Positions 41,497 to 50,384 of a stretch of 64,000 bases of DNA are shown here, one piece after another. Positions within the stretch are counted from its first letter, which is position 1; each line of letters begins with the position of its first letter. The translations under genes were made by a program, and so were the position numbers. The DNA is taken from assembly GCF_019396345.1 (NCBI RefSeq), contig NZ_JAHKRM010000018.1, positions 1 through 64,000 of the forward strand. Direction: 5' to 3'. The stretch is from Nonomuraea guangzhouensis. Lineage in GTDB: Bacteria > Actinomycetota > Actinomycetes > Streptosporangiales > Streptosporangiaceae. The notes below the pieces were generated by a model. That model was given only the letters and a program-made list of their open reading frames with translations. It was not told the DNA's origin and did no database searches.

Positions 41497-42674
41497 CCTT
41501 GCGCGTCATCATCGCCGGAGCCGGACTCGGTGGACTCACGCTCGCTCATGGGCTGCGCCGAGCCGGGATCGACGCGGCCGTTCACGAGCGGGACCCGGCA
41601 CCGGAGAGCCGCGCCCAGGGAGCCCGCTTCCACATCGACGACAGGGGAAAGCATGCCTTGCACGCCTGCCTGCCCCCGGCCCATGCCGAACTGTTCGAGG
41701 CGACCCTGGGGCACGACAGCCGAGCACTCAAGGTGATCGGCGACATGAACGGCCGCCTGGAGCTGCTGGCCACGAACACCTTTGACGGCGGGGAGGGCAG
41801 GCCCGAGGCTGTGCGGCCCGGCCACCCGGTGAGCCGTCAGCTGCTGAGGCGGATCCTGCTGAACGGCCTGGAGGACCGCGTGCGGTTCGGCCGGGAAATC
41901 GTCCGGTTCGAGTATCTGAGCCAGGGTGTACGCGCCTACTTCGCCGACGGCGGCCACACCGACGGAGATCTCCTGGTCGGAGCCGACGGCATCGGCTCCG
42001 CCGTACGCCGCCAGCTGCTTCCGCAGGCCGAGGTGGTCGACACGGGCGCGCGCTGGCTCGGCGGCAAGACCCCCATCAACACGGAGATCACGAACACCGG
42101 GGTCATCGATCTGATCGGAAGCAACTTCACCATCACCGAGCTGGACGACCTCGGCATGATCCTGGCGACCATGCAGTTCAGGGAGCCGCCACCGAGCGCC
42201 GCCGCGCGGCTGCTGCCCGGACTGGACCCGGGCGAGACCACCGACTTCCTGATGTGGGCGCTGATCCCGCCCAGCGACAGGCTCGGGACGGGATTCCAGA
42301 CTCTCGGCGCGAGACGTCTCTGGGAACGCGCGCGCGAGCTGGTCGAGCCGGCTCATCCGACGTTGCGGCTGGTCGTCGAGCAGGCCTGGCCGGAGCAGAC
42401 GCTCTGCCTGCCGCTGGGCGCCTCGATGCCGGTCGACCCGTGGCAGCCCACGGCGGTCACCCTGCTGGGCGACGCCATCCACGCCATGCCGCCCAACCGC
42501 GGTTCGGGTGCCAACACCGCCCTGCAAGACGCCGGGCGCCTGTGCCGATACCTGGCCGGCGGGCAGCCGCTGCTCGATGCGGTGGCCGCCTACGAGGCGG
42601 AAATGCGTCGCGACGGGTTCGAAGCGGTCAACGCCTCGGTGTCCGCCATGGGCGACTTCCTGCTGCGCGGCTGA
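41493..42674 (+). CDS. FAD-dependent monooxygenase 2
   Basis: The 393-residue flavoprotein starts with GTG in a GTGA overlap. It has VIIAGAGLGGLTLAHGLRRAG for FAD, LLVGADGIGSAVRRQLLP for the DG motif and VTLLGDAIHAMPPNRGSGAN for the flavin ribityl contact. It belongs to the same superfamily as its neighbour but lacks the extra C-terminal domain, like salicylate-hydroxylase or tetracycline-hydroxylating (TetX-like) enzymes. The substrate is unknown. Confidence 0.88.
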   Translation: MTLRVIIAGAGLGGLTLAHGLRRAGIDAAVHERDPAPESRAQGARFHIDDRGKHALHACLPPAHAELFEATLGHDSRALKVIGDMNGRLELLATNTFDGGEGRPEAVRPGHPVSRQLLRRILLNGLEDRVRFGREIVRFEYLSQGVRAYFADGGHTDGDLLVGADGIGSAVRRQLLPQAEVVDTGARWLGGKTPINTEITNTGVIDLIGSNFTITELDDLGMILATMQFREPPPSAAARLLPGLDPGETTDFLMWALIPPSDRLGTGFQTLGARRLWERARELVEPAHPTLRLVVEQAWPEQTLCLPLGASMPVDPWQPTAVTLLGDAIHAMPPNRGSGANTALQDAGRLCRYLAGGQPLLDAVAAYEAEMRRDGFEAVNASVSAMGDFLLRG

Positions 42675-42679
42675 CCGCC

Positions 42680-43327
42680 GTGCAGCTGTTGCGCCAGGTC
42701 GGCGCCCACGTTCTCGAGACCGCGCTGCCCGTCCTCGGCTTCACCGTCCTCTTCGCCGCAACGGGACAGATCGCTCCGTCTCTGGTGGCCGCGCTGGCGG
42801 CAGCCGCCGGGGTGGCCCTCTTCCGGGTACGGCAGGCCCAGAAGCCGTGGGCGGCGCTCGCCGGATTCGGCGTGTCGGTAGGTGCGGGGGCGCTGGTCAC
42901 CGTGTCGGGTAACGCCGCCGACTTCTTCCTGCCGCTGCTGGTGGTGCGCGGGGCACTCGTGGTCGCCACGCCCATCCTGCTGCTGCTCAGGCTGCCGCCG
43001 TTCGGGCTCGCGTACGGCGTGCTCACCCGGCAGGGGCCGGCATGGCGGCGCTGCGCCGTCCAACTGCGTGCCTTCACCATCGTCAACCTCGTCTGGTTCC
43101 TCATAGACGCCGCGCTCACCGCCAACCAGATCAGGCTCTACCTCGACGGTCAGGCGGTCGCGATGGGAGCCGTCAAGGTCCTCATCGAGGCACCCGCCTA
43201 CTTGTTGTCCGCCCTCTTCCTCTGGAGGCTCCATCGCCGCCTGATCGCGCGACCCTGCCGTCGGCCGAACTGCCCCTACCACCCCGCGGGCGTTGCCTTC
43301 CGCAGGACATGGGCGAGCCGGAGATGA
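42680..43327 (+). CDS. DUF3159-like membrane protein
   Basis: The 215-residue protein has about six hydrophobic helices. NAADFFLPLLVVRGALVV, RLPPFGLAYGVL and LYLDGQAVAMGAVKVLIEAP fit the DUF3159 pattern of actinobacterial membrane proteins. It begins with GTG five bases after the monooxygenase stop, so it is in the same operon, and ends with a basic tail. Function is unknown; a transport or membrane-stress role for the oxidised compound is a guess. Confidence 0.72.
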   Translation: MQLLRQVGAHVLETALPVLGFTVLFAATGQIAPSLVAALAAAAGVALFRVRQAQKPWAALAGFGVSVGAGALVTVSGNAADFFLPLLVVRGALVVATPILLLLRLPPFGLAYGVLTRQGPAWRRCAVQLRAFTIVNLVWFLIDAALTANQIRLYLDGQAVAMGAVKVLIEAPAYLLSALFLWRLHRRLIARPCRRPNCPYHPAGVAFRRTWASRR

Positions 43328-43382
43328 TCCTCTCGGCGGAGACGCCGGAGAGAGGCGGCAGGTCGACGGACCAGCATACGGG

Positions 43383-43426
43383 GAGAGGCATGCCCGGCGT
43401 CACGAGTGACGCCGGGCATGCCTCTC
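43383..43426. terminator. Perfect 20-bp bidirectional terminator
   Basis: A 20-bp perfect stem (43383-43402 with 43407-43426) closes on a CGAG tetraloop. It lies between the plus-strand DUF3159 gene and the convergent GH6 gene. No T run follows on either side, as is common for actinomycete terminators. Confidence 0.75.
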
Positions 43427-43444
43427 TCAGAGCTTGAGGCTAGG

Positions 43445-44836
43445 TCACGTGCCGTCGATCAGCCGTACGGCGATGTCCGGGCTGAAGGTTCCGGCGGGCA
43501 CGTTCGGCGCGATGCCGCAGTTGCCGTCCGAGTCGCCGGGGACCTTGACCCAGAGCAGCATCTCGGCGCCGCCGCCGACCTGCGTCGTGGCGCCGAGCTT
43601 GCGACCCGCCGGGTTGCACCATTCGCCGTTGGAGCCGTTGCCGTTGCGGCTGGTGTCGATCACGAACTTGGCGGTGCCGCCGAGCGCGGAGTTGATCGCG
43701 TTGGCGTACGTGGTCGACTGGCTGGTGGTGTAGTAGTTGGAGACGTTGACCGAGAAGCCGCGGACGTTGGCGACGCCCACGCTCTGCAGCCGGGAGGCCA
43801 TGGTCGCCGGTGCGGTCCAGCCGGCGTTACCGGCGTCGAGGTAGGCCCAGGTGTTGGCGGCCTTGTCGCGGAACTGTTCGGTCGCGTAGGTCAGCATGCG
43901 GATGCGTTCCTGCCGCGCGCTCTCGCTCATGCAGTCGAAGTCGCCGAGCGAGTCGGGCTCGATGACGACGACCGCGGGTCGGTTGCCGATGCCGGAGGCG
44001 AACGCGGAGATCCACGTCTTGTACGCCGCTTCGGTGCCGGCGCCGCCGCCGGAGTGACCGCCGCACGCGTCGCGGCCGGGGATGTTGTACGCGACCAGGA
44101 TCGGCAGTTTGTCGGCGCTGTCGGCGGCGCCCACGAAGCCGGAGACGGCTGAGGCGATGTCGCCGCTCCAGCTACCGAACCACCGGGCCATCGGCTTGGA
44201 GCCGATCGAGGACTGGATGCGGGCCGCGCGGGAGTCGCCGGAGTTGTTGCGCGCCCAGACCGCGGGGTTGGAGTTGGGGTCGACGTAGAAGCCGCTCGTC
44301 ATGTTGATCGGCCCGGACCCCGACCCCGACGTCGTCTCGGTGAGGGAGACGTTGTCGAGGTGGACGGTGTGGGCCGCGTTCTTGCCGAGTTGGAACGACA
44401 CCTGTCCGGCCGCCGTGCTCAGGCTGGAGGTGAAGGGGAAGCTGAAGCGCTTGCTCGTCGTGGTGAGCGCGATCGTCTTGGTCAGGGTGTTGGTGTACGG
44501 GCTGTCGGCCAGTTGCACGGTGGTGACCGCGCTGACCGAGGCGGAGGCGACGGCGTCGAACGACAGCGTGTAGGCCTTGCCGCTGGTCAGATTGATGTTG
44601 TTCTGGGCCACCATGGCGTCCCATGGGTTGGCGGTGCCGCCGGTCACGTTGACGCGCAATCGCCCCGTGTCCACCGCCATGGAGGTGTTGGACGAGTTCC
44701 ACCAGGGCGCGGTGGAGGTGCTGAAGGTGCCGTTGACCACCAGCTCGGTCGCGGCGGTGGCGGGAGCGGCGACGGCCACCGACAGGGCGGTCGCCGTTGC
44801 GGCCGTGATCGCCGCCAACCGGGTTAATACTCGCAT
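43445..44836 (-). CDS. Secreted GH6 cellulase with N-terminal CBM4/9 domain
   Basis: The 463-residue preprotein has a signal peptide (residues 1-29, ending APATAA), a carbohydrate-binding module of the CBM4/9 type (30-165; VNGTFSTSTAPWW and NPWDAMVAQNNINLTSGKAY), a short GSGSG linker and a GH6 domain. GH6 landmarks are ILVAYNIPGRDACGGHSGGG with a catalytic Asp, VVVIEPDSLGDF with the general acid Asp, and NPAGRKLG near the end. It inverts beta-1,4-glucan bonds. ATG 44836 follows AAAGGAAAG. It is 29 bp after the GH9 gene, so both are in one operon under the CebR box at 47217. Confidence 0.9.
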   Translation of the reverse strand: MRVLTRLAAITAATATALSVAVAAPATAATELVVNGTFSTSTAPWWNSSNTSMAVDTGRLRVNVTGGTANPWDAMVAQNNINLTSGKAYTLSFDAVASASVSAVTTVQLADSPYTNTLTKTIALTTTSKRFSFPFTSSLSTAAGQVSFQLGKNAAHTVHLDNVSLTETTSGSGSGPINMTSGFYVDPNSNPAVWARNNSGDSRAARIQSSIGSKPMARWFGSWSGDIASAVSGFVGAADSADKLPILVAYNIPGRDACGGHSGGGAGTEAAYKTWISAFASGIGNRPAVVVIEPDSLGDFDCMSESARQERIRMLTYATEQFRDKAANTWAYLDAGNAGWTAPATMASRLQSVGVANVRGFSVNVSNYYTTSQSTTYANAINSALGGTAKFVIDTSRNGNGSNGEWCNPAGRKLGATTQVGGGAEMLLWVKVPGDSDGNCGIAPNVPAGTFSPDIAVRLIDGT

Positions 44837-44865
44837 GTACTGCTTTCCTTTCTTGGGGATCCCTG

Positions 44866-47055
44866 TCACAGGGAGTCAGTGAAAGCGGCGATCCAGGCAA
44901 GGGATGAGTTCCAGTTGATCGCCACCTCGTTGGTGGACCAGGAGCCGATGTCGTCGATGTAGCACTTGGCCGACGCACAGCCGGCGAGGTTGCGCTGGGC
45001 GACCGGGTCCTGGAGGCCGGAATTGGGGCCCCCGGCCAGGGAACCGGGCGCGGGGGTGGGAAGGCTCGGGTCGATCTGGTGGGCCCAGAATCGGTGGTGC
45101 TGGTTGTGGCTGGCCCGCTCGCCGTACCCGGTGACGTAGGACTGGTTGAGCGCGTTGCGCCCGAGCAGGTAGTCCATCGATTCCAGGACGGCTTGGCGGT
45201 AGCGGCGATCGCGGGTGAGGTCGTAGGCCGTCGCCATGATCATCGCGCTGTTGGTGGTGGCGCTGGTCGAGCCCCAGACGTACTTGCCGTCGGCCGGCAG
45301 GTAGGGGTTGGCGTACCCCTGAGCGTTCATGTCGCGCACGTAGCCGTCGGCGACGGACAGCACCCGCTTGCGCGCGGCGACGGACATGGCGGCCGGGAAG
45401 CGGCCGGGCAGCCGGGCGACGGTCAGGTCGGCCAGCGCGCCGGTCGACTGCCAGGAGAACCCGTCCGCGGTCAGCTTCGTGGTGACGAAGGGCAGGTAGG
45501 AGCGCTTACCAGTGGTCGCGTACAGCTCGGCGGCGGCCCAGGAGAACTCGTCGGAGACGTTGGTGTCGTCGTAGGCGCCCCCGCCCTCGCCTCCGGGTGG
45601 TGCGTAGAGGTCGGGATGCGCGCGGGCCGCCCGCCAAGCGGTCTCGGCGGCCTCAAGGCAACGCCGGGCGAACGCGCGGTCCCAGGTCTTCCAGATCCGG
45701 GCACACTGGGCGCCGGCTGCGGCAAGGTTGAGCGTCGCGGCGGTGGAGGGCGGGTAGAGGTAGCGCGACTGCGCGTCCAGGTGCGGAATCGTCGGGTGCC
45801 CGGTCCACGCGGCGTCGTGCGTCTTGTGGTGGACCAGCCCGCTGCCGGGCACCTGCATGCGAAGCAGGAACTCCACCTCCCAGCGGGCCTCGTCGAGCAC
45901 GTCCGGGACGCCGTTGCCGGCCTCGGGGATGCGCAGCAGGCCGTCGCGCGTCCCCTTCAGATCGTTCTGCCCGCGCGAGCGCTCGTAGAGGTCCATGAGC
46001 TGCCAGGCGGCGAGGGCGCCGTTCACCACGTACTTGCCGTGGTCGCCCGCGTCGTACCAGCCTCCGCGTACGTCCAGGGTGTGGTCGCAGGTGCCCGGCA
46101 GACACGGGACGCGGGTGTCCCCCTGGTTGGGCGCGACGCCGAGGTGCCCGGCCGGCCTGGCATAGGCGTCGCCGACGTACGCGGCCTCGATCGGGATGCC
46201 GCTGCGGTTGTGGTAGAAGTACGCCAGCGCGTCCCTGCGCAGCCCGTCGTACAGGTCGTCCCCGATGTCGAACGGCAGGCTGACCTGGTCGCCGACCGCG
46301 AGCGTGTAGCCGGTGCCCGCCTTGCGGACGGACGAGAAGTCGGCCACGTGGACCTGGTCGCCGGACATCGCGTCGGCACCGTGCACCCGGGTGCGCCCCT
46401 GGGCCACGGCCGCACCGCGCTTGTCGAGCAGCCGCCATTCCAGCGGCTCCGTCCCGGGGTTGACGATCGTGGCGCGCTTGGGGCCCGAGGTCGCGTAGCC
46501 GTGCTGGTTGACCCGCACCGGCGAGCCCAGGTCCCGGACGCCGCCGGGCGGGAGCACCCCGCCGACCAGGGAGATCTCGTCCAGGCAGAGCGTGTACGGC
46601 TCCGTGGCGCCGCCCATCTGGAAGGTCATCTGTCCGTGCGAGTCCGAGACGTTCGACGTCGCGGTGTACTCGAACGTGCGCGGCGTGGCCGTCAGCTCGG
46701 GCCGCTGGTCCAGAGGGGTGGTGTACGGCGGGCCGGCCAGCTGGACGGTGGTCCGGATGGTGACGTCCCGGCTGGCGGAGGCGGTGAAGCGGAGCGTGTA
46801 CGGCTGGCCGTCCTCCAACGGGACGTCGTTCTGGCCGATCATGGAGTCCCACGGGTTCGTGGTTCCGGCCGGGACGTCGGCGCACAGCCGGCCCGATTCG
46901 ACGCGTGACGGGGTGTTCTGGCTGCTCCACCAAGGGTCTTTGCCGCTGTCGAAGCTGCCGTTCAGGAGTCTTTCGTAGGAGTCGGCGTGCGCGGGGGTCG
47001 CGAGGCCGGCGAGGAGGAGGACACAGGCCGCGGACAGCCTGAGTGTGGCGGACAT
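44866..47055 (-). CDS. Secreted GH9 cellulase with CBM4/9 and Ig-like domains
   Basis: The 729-residue preprotein has a signal peptide (1-24), a CBM4/9 module (about 27-165) very like that of the GH6 neighbour (LNGSFDSGKDPWW, NPWDSMIGQNDVPL), a cellulase Ig-like domain (about 172-265; VRVNQHGYATSGPKRATIVN) and the GH9 catalytic domain. Catalytic Asp residues lie in RGGWYDAGDHGKY and the acid Glu in WSTNEVAINWNSSLAW; SHNQHHRFWAHQ carries the usual His. The start at 47055 follows AAAGG. Longer in-frame sequence upstream overlaps the promoter. Endo- or processive cellulase secreted with GH6. Confidence 0.92.
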   Translation of the reverse strand: MSATLRLSAACVLLLAGLATPAHADSYERLLNGSFDSGKDPWWSSQNTPSRVESGRLCADVPAGTTNPWDSMIGQNDVPLEDGQPYTLRFTASASRDVTIRTTVQLAGPPYTTPLDQRPELTATPRTFEYTATSNVSDSHGQMTFQMGGATEPYTLCLDEISLVGGVLPPGGVRDLGSPVRVNQHGYATSGPKRATIVNPGTEPLEWRLLDKRGAAVAQGRTRVHGADAMSGDQVHVADFSSVRKAGTGYTLAVGDQVSLPFDIGDDLYDGLRRDALAYFYHNRSGIPIEAAYVGDAYARPAGHLGVAPNQGDTRVPCLPGTCDHTLDVRGGWYDAGDHGKYVVNGALAAWQLMDLYERSRGQNDLKGTRDGLLRIPEAGNGVPDVLDEARWEVEFLLRMQVPGSGLVHHKTHDAAWTGHPTIPHLDAQSRYLYPPSTAATLNLAAAGAQCARIWKTWDRAFARRCLEAAETAWRAARAHPDLYAPPGGEGGGAYDDTNVSDEFSWAAAELYATTGKRSYLPFVTTKLTADGFSWQSTGALADLTVARLPGRFPAAMSVAARKRVLSVADGYVRDMNAQGYANPYLPADGKYVWGSTSATTNSAMIMATAYDLTRDRRYRQAVLESMDYLLGRNALNQSYVTGYGERASHNQHHRFWAHQIDPSLPTPAPGSLAGGPNSGLQDPVAQRNLAGCASAKCYIDDIGSWSTNEVAINWNSSLAWIAAFTDSL

Positions 47056-47216
47056 ACCGGGACCTTTCAGGTCGCTGGACAGGTCGTCCCCGGCACACCG
47101 CGGCGTCAGTGCCGAATCCTCTGCCAGGGCGCCGCGAGCTGTCAACTGTTTCGCAGAGATTGAACCTTGCTCTCGTCGCCCCCTTCTCAGCGGTGCGACA
47201 ATCCCCTACCATCGGC

Positions 47217-47230
47217 TGGGAGCGCTCCCA
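47217..47230. promoter_or_regulatory. CebR/CelR box TGGGAGCGCTCCCA
   Basis: This perfect 14-bp palindrome equals the consensus operator of CebR in Streptomyces and CelR in Thermobifida. It lies between the divergent GH9-GH6 operon (start 47055) and the importer/beta-glucosidase operon (start 47352), so a single site can repress both until cellobiose binds the repressor. Confidence 0.92.
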
Positions 47231-47351
47231 ATTATGTACGGAAAAAGCTCTTGGAACACTGGCACAATCCGCGGCGTCAACGCAGGTGATTGCGCGTATC
47301 CAGTGGCTCCATCCGCTCTGGAACCGCTCCCGGAAGCAGGGGAGAAATGAC

Positions 47352-48635
47352 ATGACGACAAGGCTGGCGCGGCCACTGATCGCCGCCGCCCTCACCGGCC
47401 TGCTCGCGGCGTGCGGCGCCGGAGCACCGAAGCAGGACGCCGCGACGCCGGGCAAGGTCACCCTGGTGGTCAAGACCTTCAGCGAGTTCGGCTACGAGGA
47501 GCTCTACAAGCAGTACGAGGCCGCTCACCCCGGAATAACGATCAAGCAGGAGAGCATCGCCCAGCTCGGCGACTACCTGCCCAAGCTGCAGCAGTGGATG
47601 GCCTCGGGCAGCGGAGCCGGAGACGTCGTCGCGCTGGAGGAGGGCATCCTCATCCAGTTCATGGCCAAGCCCGAGCAGTTCGTGAACCTCCTCGACCACG
47701 GAGCCGGGTCGCTGAAGGCTGATTTCCTGGAATGGAAGTGGAAGCAGGCGCTCACGAACGACGGTGCCAAACTCGTCGGGCTCGGCACGGATGTCGGCGC
47801 GCAAGGCATGTGCTACCGGACAGACCTGCTGGCCAAGGCCGGACTGCCCACCGATCGTGAGAAGGTCGGTGAGCTCTGGCCGACCTGGGACGCCTACCTC
47901 GCCACCGGGCAGAAGTTCGCTCAGGCCAAGACGGGAGCGCACTTCTTCGACTCGGCCGGGGGCATCTATCAGAACATCCTGATGCAGCAGGGCGACCACA
48001 CCTACTACGACACCTCCAACAACCTGGTGATCGACACCAATTCCGGGGTGAAGGCGGCCTGGGACCAGGCGGTCAAGATGGTCCAGGGCGGACTGTCGGC
48101 GAATCTCGCGCAGTGGAGCCCGCAGTGGAACGCCGGGTTCAAGAAGGGCACCTTCGCCACCATCCCGTGCCCGTCCTGGATGCTCGGCGTCATCGAGGAG
48201 CAGGCGGGGCCGGAGAACTCCGGCAAGTGGGACGTCGCGCGCGTGCCAGGCGACGGAGCCGTTCGCGGCGGCTCGTTCCTGGCGGTGCCGACGCAGAGCA
48301 AGCACCAGAAGGAAGCGGCCGAACTGGTGAAATTCCTCACCAGCCCGAAGGGGCAGATCGCGGCGTTCAAGGCCAAGAGCAACTTCCCCTCATCGCCGCA
48401 GGCCATCGACGACCCGGCGGTGCAGAGCTTCGTCAACGACTACTTCAACAACGCGCCCGTCGGGAAGATCTTCGGAGCGAGCGCCAAGGCGCTCAAGCCG
48501 GTCTACCTGGGGCCGAACAACAACCCGGTCGGTGACCGCGTCGGTAACGCGCTGATGGCCGTCGAGCAGGGCAAGCTCCAGCCGGACGAGGCGTGGGCCA
48601 AGGCCGTCGAGGACGCCAAGCGTGCTGCGAAGTAA
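47352..48635 (+). CDS. cebE: Cellobiose/cello-oligosaccharide-binding lipoprotein
   Basis: The 427-residue solute-binding protein has a lipoprotein signal with lipobox LLAAC, then an extracellular binding fold (TLVVKTFSEFGYEELYKQYE, GDVVALEEGIL, FKKGTFATIPCPSWMLGV). Its place after a CebR box and before two permeases and a GH1 gene matches the cebEFG-bglC layout. ATG 47352 follows GGGGAG. It captures cellobiose and longer cello-oligomers released by the GH6 and GH9 cellulases. Confidence 0.9.
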   Translation: MTTRLARPLIAAALTGLLAACGAGAPKQDAATPGKVTLVVKTFSEFGYEELYKQYEAAHPGITIKQESIAQLGDYLPKLQQWMASGSGAGDVVALEEGILIQFMAKPEQFVNLLDHGAGSLKADFLEWKWKQALTNDGAKLVGLGTDVGAQGMCYRTDLLAKAGLPTDREKVGELWPTWDAYLATGQKFAQAKTGAHFFDSAGGIYQNILMQQGDHTYYDTSNNLVIDTNSGVKAAWDQAVKMVQGGLSANLAQWSPQWNAGFKKGTFATIPCPSWMLGVIEEQAGPENSGKWDVARVPGDGAVRGGSFLAVPTQSKHQKEAAELVKFLTSPKGQIAAFKAKSNFPSSPQAIDDPAVQSFVNDYFNNAPVGKIFGASAKALKPVYLGPNNNPVGDRVGNALMAVEQGKLQPDEAWAKAVEDAKRAAK

Positions 48636-49560
48636 CAAAGTGTCATCCAGTGCGCACGCGAGGTCGCGGGCGGGGCTGCTGTCCCGCCTCGACCTGGTGG
48701 GCTCGCCCTACCTCTTCGTGGCGCCGTTCTTCGTGATCTTCGCGGTCTTCGGGCTCTTCCCGCTGCTGTACACCGCGTGGGTCTCGCTGCACGACTGGGA
48801 TCTGGCAGGGGACGCGGGCTTCGTCGGGCTGGCGAACTACACGGATCTGTTCGCCGACCCCGACTTCTGGAACGCGGTCGTCAATACACTCGGCATGTTC
48901 GTGCTGGCCACGGTGCCGCAGTTGCTGCTGGCACTGGTCGTGGCGAGCCTGCTCAACCAGCGGCTGCGTGCGCTGACGTTCTTCCGGATGGGGGTGCTCG
49001 CGCCGATCGTCACCTCGGTGGCGGCGGTGGGCATCGTGTTCAGCCAGATCTTCGACCGCGACGCCGGCATGGCCAACGGCCTGCTCGCCCTGCTGGGCAT
49101 GGACCCCGTGGACTGGCGGGCGGACAAGTGGTCGTCCTGGCTGGCGATCTCGGTCATGGTCGACTGGCGCTGGACCGGCTACAACGCGCTGATCTTCCTG
49201 GCCGCGATGCAGTCGGTGCCGCGCGACCTGTACGAGGCGGCGGCCATCGACGGTGCCTCCAAGGTCAGGCAGTTCTGGGGCATCACGGTGCCGCTGATCC
49301 GGCCGGCGATCCTGTTCGCTGTGATCATCTCGACGATCGGCGGCATGCAGCTGTTCACCGAGCCGCTCATCTTCGGCCAGGGCGGCTACGCCATCTCCGG
49401 CGGCAGTCTGCGGCAGTTCCAGACCGTGGCCATGTACATGTTCGAGAAGGCCTTCAGGGACTTCGACTACGGCTATGGCTCGGCCGTCGCCTGGATGATC
49501 TTCCTGCTCATCGTGGTCTTCGCTCTGGTCAACTTCATGGTGACGCGGAGGGCGAGATAG
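48622..49560 (+). CDS. cebF: Cellobiose ABC transporter permease
   Basis: The 312-residue permease has the first helix GSPYLFVAPFFVIFAVFGLF and EAA loop YEAAAIDGASKVRQFWGITVPL. It starts at GTG 48622, overlapping the cebE end by 14 bp; a GTG at 48640 is an alternative without overlap. MalF-like subunit of the importer, whose ATPase is probably a shared MsiK-type protein encoded elsewhere. Confidence 0.9.
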   Translation: MLRSNKVSSSAHARSRAGLLSRLDLVGSPYLFVAPFFVIFAVFGLFPLLYTAWVSLHDWDLAGDAGFVGLANYTDLFADPDFWNAVVNTLGMFVLATVPQLLLALVVASLLNQRLRALTFFRMGVLAPIVTSVAAVGIVFSQIFDRDAGMANGLLALLGMDPVDWRADKWSSWLAISVMVDWRWTGYNALIFLAAMQSVPRDLYEAAAIDGASKVRQFWGITVPLIRPAILFAVIISTIGGMQLFTEPLIFGQGGYAISGGSLRQFQTVAMYMFEKAFRDFDYGYGSAVAWMIFLLIVVFALVNFMVTRRAR

Positions 49561-49562
49561 CC

Positions 49563-50384
49563 ATGCGAACCTCTGGCCCTCTGGTCTACCTCACCCTGCT
49601 GGCGGCGATCGCGCTGTCGGTCTTCCCGGTCTACTGGCTGTTCGTCGTCGCCACCCGGGCCAACGACGTCGTCGGCGACTGGCCGCCGCCGCTCACCCCG
49701 GGCGGCAACCTGGGCGAGAACGTCACGCGGCTCTTCGCGGCCGAGGACGCCAATTTCCTGCTGGGGATGGTCAACTCCGCGATCGCTTCGATCACCGTGA
49801 CCGTGTCGGTGGTGTTCTTCAGCTCGCTGGCCGGCTTCGCGTTCGCCAAGCTGCGCTTCCGCGGCAGGAACGCGCTGTTGCTCGTCGTCCTGGCCACGAT
49901 GATGATCCCGGTCCAGATGGGCATCATCCCGCTCTACATGATCATGGTGGAGCTCGGCTGGCAGAACCGGCTGCAGGCGGTCATCGTGCCGTTCCTGGTC
50001 TCGGCGTTCGGTGTCTTCCTGATGCGGCAGTACGCCGAGCGGGCCGTCCCCGACGAGCTGGTCGAGGCGGCACGGGTGGACGGCTGCTCGACGTTCGGCA
50101 TCTTCTGGAAGGTCGTGCTGCCCGCGCTACGGCCGGGCGCCGCCGTGCTGGGGCTGTTCACCTTCATGGGCACCTGGAACGAGTTCCTGTGGCCGCTGGC
50201 CGTTCTGGAGGCCGACAACCCGACCGTTCAGTTCTCGCTCAGCCAGTTGTCCAGCACCTACTACACCGACTACACGCTCATGTTCTCCGGGACGCTGATC
50301 GCCACGCTCCCGCTGCTGTTCGTCTTCATCGCGTTCGGCCGCCAGATCATCGGCGGCATCATGGAAGGAGCCGTCAAGGCGTGA
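49563..50384 (+). CDS. cebG: Cellobiose ABC transporter permease
   Basis: The 273-residue MalG-like permease begins at ATG 49563, two bases after the cebF stop and with GGAGGG upstream. EAA loop VEAARVDGCSTFGIFWKVVLPA is split here as VEAARVDGCSTFG and FWKVVLP. The long open frame running back into cebF is rejected. It overlaps the beta-glucosidase start by 4 bp. Confidence 0.9.
   Translation: MRTSGPLVYLTLLAAIALSVFPVYWLFVVATRANDVVGDWPPPLTPGGNLGENVTRLFAAEDANFLLGMVNSAIASITVTVSVVFFSSLAGFAFAKLRFRGRNALLLVVLATMMIPVQMGIIPLYMIMVELGWQNRLQAVIVPFLVSAFGVFLMRQYAERAVPDELVEAARVDGCSTFGIFWKVVLPALRPGAAVLGLFTFMGTWNEFLWPLAVLEADNPTVQFSLSQLSSTYYTDYTLMFSGTLIATLPLLFVFIAFGRQIIGGIMEGAVKA

Noticed and set aside
37839..43327. 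Antibiotic biosynthesis gene cluster
   Set aside because: Tailoring-type oxygenases are present, but there is no core synthase, carrier protein or resistance gene within the window.
45079..46908. Plus-strand open frame of 609 codons
   Set aside because: Shadow of the GH9 cellulase gene; product is a low-complexity Val/Arg/Gly string.
48777..49562. Upstream extension of cebG
   Set aside because: It only repeats cebF DNA in another frame; the ATG at 49563 opens the first membrane helix.
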